Source of the DNA: Ariolimax columbianus
Taxonomy: Eukaryota > Mollusca > Gastropoda > Stylommatophora > Arionidae
Length of the DNA stretch: 64,000 bases
NCBI GenBank assembly: GCA_036924085.1
Contig: JAVGWX010000018.1
Span: forward strand, 17,921,464 to 17,985,463
Direction of reading: 5' to 3'
Of this stretch, positions 10,986 through 21,078 are shown one piece after another. Under the pieces are notes generated by a model. The model had not been told where the DNA came from. It made no database searches and saw only the letters and a program-made list of their open reading frames with translations. The position numbers were made by a program, and so were the translations under genes. How positions within the stretch are numbered: the stretch's first letter is position 1; every line of letters begins with the position of its first letter.

Positions 10986-11710
10986 TGTTATTATCACAGT
11001 ATCTGATGCTTTACGCCAAGATGAATCTGTCAGGCTTGTTATATGAATAAGGTTTTACATGACTATGTGGAATTAGTCAAACGTAATATGTAATTAGTCG
11101 ATAGGCTTATGTAATGGATCGTGAATAATTTATTTCAATCCTTCACCTTTATATCGCACATATTAGGGTCTTAATTGTGAAAGGGACTACGTTTTTAAAA
11201 AAGCAATCGTAAAGTGAATTCGCATAAAATGAATCAGCTTCATCATCGATTTAAATGGAGAAGTACATGGCTTGTAAATATTGGAAAACAAAATTTGACA
11301 ATATTTTAACATGCGTTATTTGTATTTGTACACGTATTTATTACTGATTACTCTCATGGCCGTTGAAAAAAAATGTATCAAAACATTTGGTGGAAAAAGG
11401 CTCGCATTGTGGGATGAAGAAAGAAGTCAAATGTTAGCTGTTTTTGTCTTTTCTGCGTATCTTGCACGATTTTGTAATAAGCGCCCACCATGTTATTGCC
11501 GTCGGTATATGTATGAGAGGCTACGATAAAACGTTACTCCGAGTTATTTCAACATGTCACACCCATCAAATGATGTGTGTGAAGGCTTCTAGTTCAGGCA
11601 GGAATGTAGTAGAGAAGGAAACTGAGAACAAGAAAAATGCTACTATCCTTATGGCACAATGAAAAAGGCGGACGTTGTCAAAGTGGGAACCTAATGCTAT
11701 AAAAGAGATA
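10986..11710. other. No recognisable feature
   Basis: AT-rich sequence. Short frames around 11311-11660 lack known motifs and are not bordered by convincing splice sites in a shared phase. Confidence 0.5.
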
Positions 11711-12052
11711 GGGATCATGAGCTGCAGTGGTCAGCGACCCATAGCTGACTGCTAGCGTCAGGGCCAGCGAACCAGAGCTGGCAAGACCCTTCTACACCTC
11801 CACGCGGTGATCCTGGATAACAGGCTGCAGCAGGGCAGACTGGCTAAGGAGAAGGGATCGAAGAGGGAATGCTAACCCGGTACTCAAAAAATGCTCACTG
11901 AAGTCGGATGTGTTGGACCGAAAGGTGCAAATATCGCAGTAAAGCTGTAAACTACGACACAACGCATTCCGTTCTCTGAACTACATTCTGCTACTTAAGC
12001 ACTTTCATGGTTTGGTAGCGGGAGATTGAGAACGAACGAAGCTAAGCCAAGC
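11711..12052 (+). repeat. rep-A copy, full length
   Basis: Contains CATGAGCTGCAGTGGTCAGC, CACGCGGTGATCCTGGATAA, GCAGACTGGCTAAGGAGAAG, GACCGAAAGGTGCAAATATC and the end GAGATTGAGAACGAACGAAG. One of the best copies, close to those at 14077-14381 (minus) and 44546-44897. Confidence 0.8.
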
Positions 12053-12059
12053 CTATAAA

Positions 12060-12394
12060 AGAGATGCAAATGACTCCTATGGAATGAAAGAAAATAGGAT
12101 CCATAATGAAACTAGCTACTTTTAAAACTTCCGAAACGAAAAGAGAAAAGATAACCATTATCCAATGTAATGCACAAACCAATGAACGGTGAGCGAAGAC
12201 TGTGAAATAATTGTACACACGACTTCCAAATATCACAGAATAAAAGCAGAAAGGCAGACAAGACTATTTTGATGGGAGACCTAAATGCTAAGGTTGCGAA
12301 TGACGATATCGGTTTTGAAGAGATCATGTGCAAATATGGAATGAAAATGGGAATTTACTTTATGGACTTCTGCATTTTAAGTCACGTAGTGGGG
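12060..12394 (+). mobile_element. LINE endonuclease-domain fragment
   Basis: Encodes KRKDNHYPM or ITIIQCNAQTNER depending on frame. Then comes DKTILMGDLNAKVANDDIG and EEIMCKYGMKMG. The LMGDLNAKVG motif is the GDxN catalytic region of the apurinic-type endonuclease at the N-terminus of LINE proteins. Cut off on the right by a minus-strand rep-B. Confidence 0.6.
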
Positions 12395-12700
12395 AACTGA
12401 GACGCTAGTCCAGTCAGACACAACATACTGACCAGGACGTCAAGTCAGGGTCAGGTGAAATATACTGCGTATATAGCGTTCACTGGAAACATGTTTCCAA
12501 GGCAGCCTGACTGACGAGATGGGGATCGATGTGATCCCCGTAGTAGTGAGCGCCACGCAGATGAAGCCAAGTATAGCACAACCGCGGTCCATCTTCATCG
12601 GGATGTGAGGAAAGATACTACAACCCGCCACTTAACGTCATTTTCAGGGCGCACAAAAGAGTAAACCTACTCATTGTGGGCATTAAACAACAAACAGTGT
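12395..12700 (-). repeat. rep-B copy
   Basis: On the minus strand, CCCACAATGAGTAGGTTTAC, GTTAAGTGGCGGGTTGTAG, ACTACGGGGATCACATCGAT and GGAAACATGTTTCCA-type blocks occur in the usual rep-B order. Ends near the GACGTCAAGTCAGGGTCAGG segment. Confidence 0.75.
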
Positions 12701-13611
12701 CAACTAGTGATTGCAGACATGCAGCAGCACGTTTCTCTCTCGCCACGAACACACACACAAATAATACACATAGCAACCTGGCGACAGTTGGGCAAGCGAC
12801 CTTTATTCCCAAATCTTATGTAACGCCTTATAAATCTCCTTCCCACCCTGGTGGTCCCCAGCAATGGGAATACGCATGCCGATAGTAGTTCTCTCTACTC
12901 CATTTTTATCACTCTTCCTAAACTCTCTGTAATCGACTCACTACACCATTGTCTCTCCCTTGAGTCGTTGTACGTCCGCTACACGCGCTTTGTTGGACAA
13001 ACGGCTACAATCATTATTCACGGAGACCGCACACACACACACTCACAGAAGCAGGCAGACACAGGCAAGCCTTGCCGTGCTGAGGCCTGTTTAGGGGCTT
13101 ATCGATCCGCGCCTCATTGCAGAATGTCCTTCCTGGCCAGTTAGCTCGTCTGGGCGGCATTGCCAGCTGATGGACCCTGGGCAATGCTAATCTCATTTTC
13201 CGTTCCTTTCTTTTTGGCCTGTACGGTTCTTCCGATGCCCACGGAATGGTTTGAGCGGAAACAAGTCGTGGCAGAACAAAAATAATTGGGAGGGTTGGTT
13301 GGTTGAGAGAGAGAGGGGGGGGGGGGAAAGAAATATGGAGAGCGAGAGAGTGTTAATTTTAAATACTTCTTACTTTTCGTTCGCTCTTGAATAATCACAT
13401 TGATTTCCCACGTGAATGAACGACTAGAGACCAATAAACGAGAACAATAGAAGGGGAGACCAGTACAGTCGTCGGTATTGTGGACGAAACCCGAGCGGAC
13501 TTCTCGGAATACGAGCATAGTTTGTGGCCCTATGTTCAAAGGGCAGACTACCCTCATTAACTGTCGGTCTGTCCCATGCTTCTTTCGCCATGCTACTATT
13601 CCTCATCTGGG
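12701..13611. other. No recognisable gene; GA and poly-G tract
   Basis: Holds a GA run and a 13-base G run near 13300-13326. The open frame at 13141-13557 (minus) runs through this low-complexity sequence and has no domain. Confidence 0.45.
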
Positions 13612-13940
13612 CGGTTGTTGTTGTTTTGAATGCCCTCAATGCTCACTTGTGTGCGCCCTGAAAAAGCCGTTAAGTGACGGGTTACAATAGCTTTCCTCAC
13701 ATCACGAGCGTGCTGATGAAGGTGGACCGGGCCCCTCCTGGTGGTTGTGCTATGCTTGGCTTCATCTGCGTGTCGCTCACTACTACGGAGATTAAGTCCA
13801 ACCTCACCTTTTTAGACAGACTGTTGACCTCGACAAGAGCCCGTTTCCAGGACGACCAACGAAGAGGTCAGGTGAGGGTCTTGGCCAGTATATTTCTCCT
13901 GGCCCTGGCTAACATTATCTGATCAGTGATCTTCGTCTGG
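13612..13940 (+). repeat. rep-B copy
   Basis: Begins TTGTTGTTGTTTTGAATGCC, then TGTGCGCCCTGAAAAAG, GCTATGCTTGGCTTCATCTG, CGTGTCGCTCACTACTACGG, and ends with a CTGATCAGTGATCTTCGTCTG segment. Near full length. Confidence 0.78.
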
Positions 13941-14076
13941 GTAGAAAGGGCCATATTGCCACTTTACTCTTCTTAAAGATTCGACAGAGCTGGAGATGAT
14001 ATTCTATCGTTTTTTTCTCCCCACCGAGGCACATATCTGGTGTGTAATTTGTTAAGTATGTAATGTCATAATTTAC

Positions 14077-14381
14077 CTTAAGCAGAATGTAGTCCAGAGA
14101 ACGGAATGCGTTGTGTCGTAGTTTACAGATTGGCTGCGATATTTGCACCTTTCGGTCCAACACATCCGACTTCAGCAATCATTTTTTGAGTACCGGGTTA
14201 GCATTCCCTCTTCGATTCCTTCTCCTTAGCCAGTCTACCCTGCTGCAGCCTGTTATCCAGGATCACCACGTGGAGGTATAGAAGGATCTTGCCAGCTCTG
14301 GTTCACTGACCCTGACGCTAGCAGTCAGCTATGGGTCGCTGACCACTGCAGCTCATGTGCGCTGCTCAGCATGTTGATCCC
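14077..14381 (-). repeat. rep-A copy, lacks GAA tail
   Basis: On the + strand it reads AAGCAGAATGTAGTCCAGAG, TTGTGTCGTAGTTTACAG, GGTCCAACACATCCGACTTC and GCGCTGCTCAGCATGTTGAT. The 3' (GAA-bearing) end is missing. Confidence 0.75.
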
Positions 14382-14509
14382 GGTACGGAGTATCATGCAT
14401 ATGTTCTATTAAACGTGTGTGTTCTCTACGGCTGTTCTGTGAGGCAGTTTTTGTACTAATTGCTTTTACTTGTTCATATTTCGTTTTTGTCATGTTGTGT
14501 TCCCTGTTA

Positions 14510-14842
14510 TACTGTTGTTGAATTGATCGCGATCAGTATGTTCTTTCGTGCGCCCTGAACAAGGCGTCAGGTGACGGATTGCGGCAACTTTCCTCACATC
14601 CCGAGCATTCTGATGAAGGTAGACTGAGGGAATCCAAGCTGTTGTGCTAAGCTTCATATGTGTGTCGATCACTACTACGGGGAACACGTCGATCTCCACC
14701 TAGTTAGCCAGACTGCCATGAAGGACTGCATGGAAGTGAGTTGGGGGATCTTGTTCAGTATACATCACCTGGCCTTAACTAGGATAGTCTGATCAGTATG
14801 TTTCGTCTGACCAGACGTTAATCTCCCTCCCCTCTCTGATTG
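14510..14842 (+). repeat. rep-B copy
   Basis: Contains CGTGCGCCCTGAACAAGG, TTTCCTCACATCCCGAGCA, AGACTGCCATGAA, a CTGATCAGTATGTTTCGTCTG block and the CCAGACGTTAATCTCC end. Followed at once by the host LINE of the nested cluster. Confidence 0.75.
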
Positions 14843-15195
14843 AATAATTGCCGATGATTGGCGCAGGGAATGTGACAGCAGACAGGTTGGCAAAGGAGGG
14901 AGCAACACCCCGAACAAAAGGAACAAACAATCACCTTCCTAGAAAAGATTACACGTATCCAAGCAATAAGGAAAGTTGACCAAACGGAAGACAGCTATCA
15001 CTCTTGATCGAGCAGAACAAGTGATCCTGTTCCGCTTGAGAATGGGACATAACAGATTGAATAGTCATTTACACCGACTAAAATTCGCTCCATCGCCAAT
15101 GTGTATGTGCGGGCAGGCAGCTCAGACATCCGAGCATATCCTGCAAGACTGTTATATACTTAGCCATTGCGCACTGAGCACTGACCCACGGAAAC

Positions 15196-16016
15196 TTCTT
15201 CTTTCTTCTTCATCGTACGCAGTCAGACAGTAACCATTATTTTTTCGAAAAAAGCGGCGGTCATCCTGAGGCTGTCGACACTGCCATATAGCTTGTCTTG
15301 TGTTGCCACTGGTGATGGCCACATCTGCTCTCTCTGATCCTCGTATGTCGGGCAGTTCTGCAGCAGATGCTCAGCGGTCATTTTCCCGCTACCACACGGG
15401 CATTCGTCGGTACCACCTATCTTCAGTTTGTTGAATAGGTGGTACCTCAGTCTATTGTGGCCAGTGCGAAGTCTGAAGACAACGACCTGCTCTCTTCTGT
15501 TCAACTGGTAATAGGCATCGTTTTTGGTGTAGTCGGTATGTTCAGTTTCCCATTTGGTCATGTATCTGGCTTTAATAAGCCGTTTTGACTCTTCGTACGT
15601 CATACTAGTATCTGTTTGTGGTAGTCTTGCACCTTCTTTTGCCTGTCTGTCTGCCTCCTCGTTGCCTTGGATGTTGCAGTGTGATGGGACCCACTGTACC
15701 ACTACCCTTTTTGGTGCGGTCTGCTGGCATAGTTGACAGCACTGCTCTTAAGTCATTAGGCTCAGTGTTTTTCTGGCTTTTTAGCGCTGTGACTACGGCC
15801 AGAGCATCTGTAAGCAGGACTGTATGGCTTTTATTTTCTTTATGTGTCACCATTTCTTCCACTGCCGCCCTCGGTGTCTCTGCCTCCGCTCTGAAATTGC
15901 TTGTGTACTTACCAGTAGCGAATGACAGTGTTATTTTTCTGCCATTTGGTAGGTTCAGGAATGCTCCTGCCCCTCCGTTCTGTGTAGTGTTTGTTACAGA
16001 ACCGTCGGTGAATGCT
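15196..16016 (-). mobile_element. LINE-2 insertion with RNase H domain, 5'-truncated
   Basis: The minus strand encodes an RNase HI domain: FTDGSVTNTTQNGGAG (first Asp), TSNFRAEAET (Glu), HTVLLTDALAVVTAL (Asp), WVPSHCNIQGNEEADRQAKEG (final Asp). A linker and the Cys-rich tail follow (TDECPCGSGK, AEHLLQNCP), then a GAAGAA-type tail. A frameshift near 15710 separates the two halves of the domain. The copy begins exactly at the RNase H domain and is flanked by a 14-bp duplication, TGACCCACGGAAAC (15182-15195 and 16017-16030). It landed inside the LINE-3 coding region. Confidence 0.88.
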
Positions 16017-16141
16017 TGACCCACGGAAACGAATATCCATCCACACAAAGCTGTTTGGAAGCCCCGAAGAACTCTCCACCACGGCAACCTTTCACCAGAT
16101 AATTGGACTTCACGTGTAGACGTAATAAGACAAAGCATGGC

Positions 16142-16457
16142 ATCGAGGATCAGGGGGAGGTTTCACCTCTTCTCTCTCCTCTCACCTCACTCTGTTTCAT
16201 TTGACTCTATCCTACAGTCACACCCTTGCACAACTTTCACAAGCGCCCTCATGGTGAGGCCCTTCCATTGCACTTTGGTTGGGCTAGCTTCTGAGGGCGC
16301 ACAAACCTAGCATAGGTACATACAGATGCACACACATGCATCCAAGCACTAGTTTATGCGTCCTGATATCGCCCAATGGACTACTGCTGGGGTGGAAAAA
16401 GGCGCGCCTCCGCCAGTAGAAACTAGTGAGGCAAACATCTAAGCAAAAAAACAAAAA
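16142..16457 (+). mobile_element. rep-C retroposon with 15-bp target duplication
   Basis: A 316-bp non-coding unit with an A-rich 3' end (GCAAAAAAACAAAAA). It is flanked by AAGACAAAGCATGGC at 16127-16141 and 16458-16472. It sits in the 3' region of LINE-3. A second copy in opposite orientation is at 16817-17145. Features include GGCGCGCCTCCGCCAGTAGA and ATGCACACACATGCATCC. I see no pol III boxes. Confidence 0.82.
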
Positions 16458-16664
16458 AAGACAAAGCATGGCGAACGAGTAGTAGTAGAAGAAGATTGAC
16501 GAAGAAGATAGCGGCTTTTTAGCCAGAAGACGCCTTTCACGACAACATCACACACTTTCACTTCTATCAATGTGTGCACTCTTTGTCCTTTCTCCTAGAT
16601 TGTGTTCAGGGGATTTTAACTTCCACTGCCATACAGTGCTTGTCAAATGTTTTTGGTCGGCTTA

Positions 16665-16800
16665 TATTTCACCTGGGGTAGAAATAATAAGACCGTTGTG
16701 ACCTTCTTCGCATATCCTAAAAGACGACTAAAGAGGGATGAGTATTGGACTGGCAATCTCATCATGCTAAAAAACAAAAACATATTTGTGATACACTGCC
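16665..16800 (+). repeat. rep-E copy
   Basis: Contains CTAAAAGACGACTAAAGAG and CTGGCAATCTCATCATGCTA followed by AAAAACAAAA. Similar order at 39065-39240 (AAAAGGCGACAAAC, then GCAATCTCATCATGTAAAAC). Likely a SINE fragment of unknown family. Confidence 0.5.
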
Positions 16801-16816
16801 GATACAGGTTTCTAGT

Positions 16817-17145
16817 TTTGTTTGTTTGTTGCTTAGATGTTTTCCTTACTAGTTTCTACTGGTGGAGGCGCGCCATTTTCCACCCCAGACCGTAGTCCAT
16901 TGGGCGATATCAGGACGCATAAACCAGTGCTTGGATGCATGTGTGTGCATCTGTATGTACCTATGCTAGGTTTGTGCGCCCTCAGAAGCTAGCCCAACCA
17001 AAGTGCAATGGAAGGGCCTCACCATGAGGGCGCGTGTGAAAGTTGTGCAAGGGTGTGACTGTAGGACAGAGTCAAATGAAACAGAGTGAGGTAAGAGGGG
17101 AGAGAAGGGGAAGAGTTGCCCTCAGGGTGAGCCTCCTCAGAGTTC
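16817..17145 (-). mobile_element. rep-C retroposon, opposite orientation
   Basis: Minus-strand copy of the 16142-16457 element. On the + strand it starts with its T-rich tail (TTTGTTTGTTTGTTGCTTAG). Flanked by CAGGTTTCTAGT at 16805-16816 and 17146-17157 by my hand count (one base of uncertainty at each end). Its own target duplication shows it inserted independently of the first copy. Confidence 0.8.
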
Positions 17146-17329
17146 CAGGTTTCTAGTACTTGCGTCTTAATTCGCACAAAACAGTTTTTTTGTTGTTCCC
17201 ATCCTACCCAACGGGACATTCCATTTTGGTTTAACCTGAGGACGTGTCCATATAATTTTAAATAAATAAGTAAAGACTTACATAAAGATGGAAGTGTAGA
17301 AAAATGATTATTATATTCAGCTTTACGAA

Positions 17330-17634
17330 GGGTTAGGTTCAGGGTTAGGGTTAGGTTTAGAATTCTGTTTATGGTTGGGGTTAGTGTTAGCGTTATGGTT
17401 AGGGTTGTGATGTGAGTTACGGTTACGTTTAGGATTATGGTTAGGGTTGTGGTTTGAGTTACGGTTACGTTTAGGGTTAGGTTTAGCGTTAGGATTAGCG
17501 TTAGGGTTAGGTTTAGCGTTATGGTTAGGGTTAGCGTTATGGTTAGGGTTGTGATGTGGGTTACGGTTACGTTTAAGGTTAGGGTTATGGTTAGGGTTGT
17601 GATGTGAGTTATGGTTAGGGTTAGATAACAGGGT
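17330..17634 (+). repeat. Degenerate TTAGGG (interstitial telomere-like) tract
   Basis: About 300 bp built from GGTTAGGGTTAGG and variants (GGTTAGCGTT, GGTTATGG, GGTTACGTTTAGG). A longer internal pattern recurs (GGTTAGGGTTGTGATGTG then AGTTACGGTTACGTTTA). TTAGGG is the usual metazoan telomere unit. The heavy degeneration argues for an old internal tract rather than a chromosome end. Confidence 0.82.
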
Positions 17635-18112
17635 TGTTATTACATTGTCGGACAAGATGCATACTACCATGCTATGGTAGAAACTAGATGTTACTCTCAT
17701 TATCATGGTCGAATGTCAACATATTACAAAAATGTCGTCTTTTCTAGCAGAATGTTTGACACCCCCAACATTTAAAATGTGGACTAACTATTCTGTGACG
17801 TCACTACCTCAAATTTGATACTAAAAGTATACACATCTTTTATTTGGGGTGAATTAAGACTCAAGTACGCAGATTTCTTGTAAATGGACATTCTGCAGCT
17901 AAAACCTATGCTTCATATTGGAGCGAAAAAGTTAGTGATTGAATTGCTTGGAAACAGGTTTCTTTCAAAAGGTCCAGGGATGGCAGACTTATTGGTGCAT
18001 AAATGAAAGTGGCGCTAATGTACATGAATGTAAGAGAAGTTAAGTTTAATTCTGGTGGTAGGGTCGGTGGTGGTCCCCCCATATCTTTGTCGCGAATGTG
18101 CCCTATCACTTC
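17635..18112. other. No recognisable feature
   Basis: AT-rich. No exon or family match. Confidence 0.5.
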
Positions 18113-18300
18113 GCTTCTTCTTCTTGTTCTTCTTGTTCTTCTTCTTCTTCTTCTTCTTCTTTTTCTTCTTCTTCTTCTGCGTTCATTCTCAATCTCCCAC
18201 TACCAAGCCCCGAACAGGGCTTTGCAAGTAGCTAGATGTGGTCCGTAGAACGGAAAGCGTTGTGTCGCTAGTTTACAGACTGGCTGCGATATTTGCACAT
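18113..18300 (-). repeat. rep-A fragment with expanded CTT tail
   Basis: A CTT/CTTGTT run at 18113-18176 is directly followed by the rep-A 3' end in minus orientation (CATTCTCAATCTCCCACTAC, AGCCCCGAACAGGGCTTTGC, TTTACAGACTGGCTGCGATA). The CTT run is the complement of the GAA tail of rep-A, expanded to about 60 bp. Confidence 0.75.
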
Positions 18301-18740
18301 AGACGCTTACACAAAAAGGACGACAGTTAAATAAAGAGCTCACGATGAAAAATGCCTCTCTTGTCCTAGATCTTTCCTGTTGTCACAAGGTTTTTCATGC
18401 CTTCCAATGAGTCTTGCCTGCCTTATTATGTATTTTTAGTAACAAGCGTTCATTTGAAATTGTTTTCTTGTAATATCTGTTTGGTATTCTTTAGCTGTCT
18501 AAAGTTTACATACGTCAGAGTGTTACCAGGACTCGAAAATGGAAGCAAAAAATAGTAACAGTAACCCGCCAGACATATCGTAAGCGACAACTAATAAGGA
18601 TTTGACATTGGGCGGGCTTCCCCAAGCTGTAGAAACATTTCGCCACACAAAAACCTAAACAGATATAGACAGACCAAAGTTTGATGACTTGATATGTTAT
18701 TTTTGAAGTCCTGTGCTCCACAAGCAGATAAACGGATTGT
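18301..18740. other. No recognisable feature
   Basis: Unremarkable sequence; the short minus-strand frame at 18515-18721 has no motif. Confidence 0.45.
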
Positions 18741-18779
18741 TATTATTATTATTATTTTTTTTTGGGGGGGGGGGGGGGG

Positions 18780-19024
18780 CGTGGGCTAGTGGTTAAGTGC
18801 AACGGCTCACAACCAGAATGTGCTGGGTTTGATCCCCACCACAGCACCGGCCGTTAACCCGGGGAAGCAAACTCTTAAACAATGTAGGAGGAGGAAGCAG
18901 ACTCTTACATAAAATGCACGTTGAAGTCGATTGCACTGGGCCGATAGACGCAACATAAAAACAACAGCGCAACGCATACCGCCTTTGATGATTAGAGAAA
19001 TAAGGAGAACGCAACAAAAACAAA
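18780..19024 (+). mobile_element. SINE-3, tRNA-derived
   Basis: Preceded by a TTA run and a G run (18738-18779). The head is tRNA-like: GTGGGCTAGTGGTTAAGTGC and GGGTTTGATCCCCACC. The body (GAAGTCGATTGCACTGGGCC, ACAGCGCAACGCATACCGCC) resembles the 3' half of rep-A. A minus-strand copy is at 48010-48252. Confidence 0.8.
18787..18837 (+). promoter_or_regulatory. Pol III A and B boxes of SINE-3
   Basis: A box TAGTGGTTAAGTG at 18787-18799 and B box GGGTTTGATCCCC at 18825-18837, with tRNA-like spacing. Both are close to consensus, so this is the clearest internal pol III promoter in the window. Confidence 0.65.
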
Positions 19025-19029
19025 TTATT

Positions 19030-19400
19030 AGGGGAGGAAGACTAACGTCTGGTCAAGAACAACATACTGATCAAACAGGTAAGTCAGAGTCAGGCAAAAT
19101 CTACTGACCGAGACCCTCACCTCGGCTTCCTCGTAGCCCCCCCCCCCCCCCCCCCATGGAAACGGTCTGTTTTTTGCATGGCAGCCTGGCTAACGAGGTG
19201 AGGGATCGACGTGATCCTCGTAGTAGTAAGCGACACGCAGATGAAGCCAAGCATAGCACAACCGCATAGAGGAGCCCGGTTCACCTTTATCAGCACGCTC
19301 GGGATGTGAGGAAAGCGACTGCAACTCACCACTTAACATCCTTTTCAGGACCACAAAAGAGTAGACGTACTCATTGTGGGTGTTCGAAAGAAACAACACA
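19030..19400 (-). repeat. rep-B copy with poly-C insertion
   Basis: Starts GGGGAGGAAGACTAACGTCT and ends near ACTCATTGTGGGTGTTCGAA, so it is nearly full length on the minus strand. A pure C run of about 18 bases interrupts it at 19138-19156. Confidence 0.78.
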
Positions 19401-20008
19401 AACACAACCTGGTTATTATTATCACATTTCAAGGTATATTAGCATTCTTTTCAGGAATCACATTTCTATAGCTACTAGTGATTTCTGTTTATTAATTGTC
19501 CACAGCTCGCATACACACAATCGACTACCTGAGTACATTTACCTTGAGTTTAAAATACATGTCTGCACATGCATCTTTGTCCAATCCCAGCCAGCGTTTA
19601 TGTGAGCTTTTTATATTTGAGCTCAGTTCCCCCCGTTGTTCATAACCGTCCCATCTTATTCACTTTTTTCCAACAGGCATGTCACACGGCTCTCGCTTTA
19701 TTTCCAGCCTACACTTTTCCTGTTTGGCTCTATCGATTAAACACTTCCAGCAGTTGGTTCACCTGCCTACCTGCGAGATTATACGCCTTCCTTTTGTGAT
19801 CCTTCAGAAAACGAAATGTTAACTCTTTTATTCATGCACCAAAGATGTAGCAGTGACTAGGCTGTTAGGGCACACAATTGACCAAAGCACGCAGCTTTTT
19901 TTCTCATTCTGATGTTCAATAAAGATCTGGACTATACTACTCCATATCTACTGCAGGAGCAAGCAGCCTGTATCTCTTCTTCAGTGGGAATAAACATCAC
20001 CATTTCAT

Positions 20009-20022
<14 letters not shown>
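19401..20022. other. No recognisable feature
   Basis: AT- and pyrimidine-rich; no exon, no family match. Ends in an ATA/ATAATAATA run (19990-20045) that is the 3' tail of the next LINE. Confidence 0.5.
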
Positions 20023-20045
<23 letters not shown>

Positions 20046-20590
20046 TCGTCCATCGTCGTCGCTGAGAACCACCAACACCATCACATGTCATAAAGCAACC
20101 TTGATTATGTGTGCGTGGTCGTGACTGATCAAGCCAATTCGAGCCTGGAAAAGTCTATGGCGAGACTGGAATACGTAATCAGCAATTCTTTCTGAAATTG
20201 TCTCTGCTCTTGACGTTCTGATTGCACGTCTATACTGAGCTGTCTGGATACTGAGACCATCGCTGAGTTCAATGCCGTCTGTGACCGGGCTCTTCCATGT
20301 TGAGCGGTTATGAGCCAGGTTCTCCCAGGTGGTAATGTCCGTTTGATAGCACTTAAAGTACTCTTTGACTGTCCCTGAAACGCTTTTTAGGACCTCCTTG
20401 TGATCGTTCTACTTCACTCAAGTGTGCTATACTTGAGCATCTTTGGAAGCCTTTCGTTTGATATTCGGTCAAGGTGGCCAGCCCATCTCAATTTGGATTT
20501 CTGCAGAAGTGCACGAATGCTTTGTATGTTGGCTCTGGACAGCACTTCAGTATCTGTGATATGGTCCTGCCAGCGTATATGCAATATACT
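20023..20590 (-). mobile_element. LINE related to LINE-1, 3' part only
   Basis: Minus strand encodes IRWQDHITDTEVLSRANIQS, IRALLQKSKLRWAGHLDRIS, NERLPKMLKY, then HKEVLKSVSGTVKEYFKCY, TWENLAHNRSTWKS and FQARIGLISH. Each block aligns with the LINE-1 protein (IRWQDRVTDIEVLSRANMPS and so on), including the end of its C2H2 finger. The 3' tail is an ATT-type run. One frameshift separates the halves. A sister family, more diverged than 48741-49579. Confidence 0.75.
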
Positions 20591-20591
20591 G

Positions 20592-20951
20592 GCTTGACTT
20601 GGCTTCGTTCGTTCTCAATCTCACGCTACCAAACCTTGAAAGGACTTAAGTAGCAGAATGTAGTCCAGAGAACGGAATGCGTTGTGTCGTAGTTTACAGC
20701 TTAACTGCGATATTTGCACCTATCGGTCCAACACATCCGACTTCAGCAATCATTTTTTGAGTACCGGGTTAGCATTCCCTCTTCGATCCCTTCTCCTTAG
20801 CCAGTCTGCCCTGCTGTAGCCTGTTATCCAGGATCACCGCGTGGAGGTGTAGAAGGGTCTTGGCAGCTCTGGTTCGCAGACCCTGACGCTAGCAGTCAGC
20901 TATGGGTCGCTGACCACTGCAGCTCATGCGCTGCTCAGCATCTTGATCCCT
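20592..20951 (-). repeat. rep-A copy, full length
   Basis: On the + strand, GGCTTCGTTCGTTCTCAATC through TTTACAGCTTAACTGCGATA to CGCTGCTCAGCATCTTGATC. It abuts the LINE 3' part at 20590. Confidence 0.8.
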
Positions 20952-21078
20952 CATGCAATATACTGATATACAATATGCGTTTCAGACAGTTTATGTGAAA
21001 ATAATTTAGCCTTCCGAAGTCACCAGCGTAGACAGTCTAGTTTGTCTCACACGACACACGCATACAAATATATATATA

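Larger units (their letters stand above)
14845..16500 (+). mobile_element. LINE-3 (I-like) C-terminus, split by two later insertions
   Basis: Host pieces are 14845-15195, 16031-16141 and 16473 to about 16500. The first piece has the last RNase H motif (NVTADRLAKEGA) and, after a frameshift, LDRAEQVILFRLRMGHNRLN, FAPSPMCMCGQA and TSEHILQDC. The coding sequence resumes after the LINE-2 insertion with RISIHTKLFGSPEELSTTAT to a stop. It then ends in AGTAGTAGTAGAAGAAGA. The insertions are LINE-2 at 15196-16016 (minus) and rep-C at 16142-16457. Removing them leaves one continuous LINE 3' end. Confidence 0.8.

Noticed and set aside
16142..17145. A 1-kb foldback transposon with 320-bp inverted arms
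   Set aside because: Each arm has its own target duplication and A-rich 3' end, so they are two separate retroposon insertions.
17323..17706. Asn/Pro/His-rich protein on the minus strand
   Set aside because: Translation of the degenerate TTAGGG tract.
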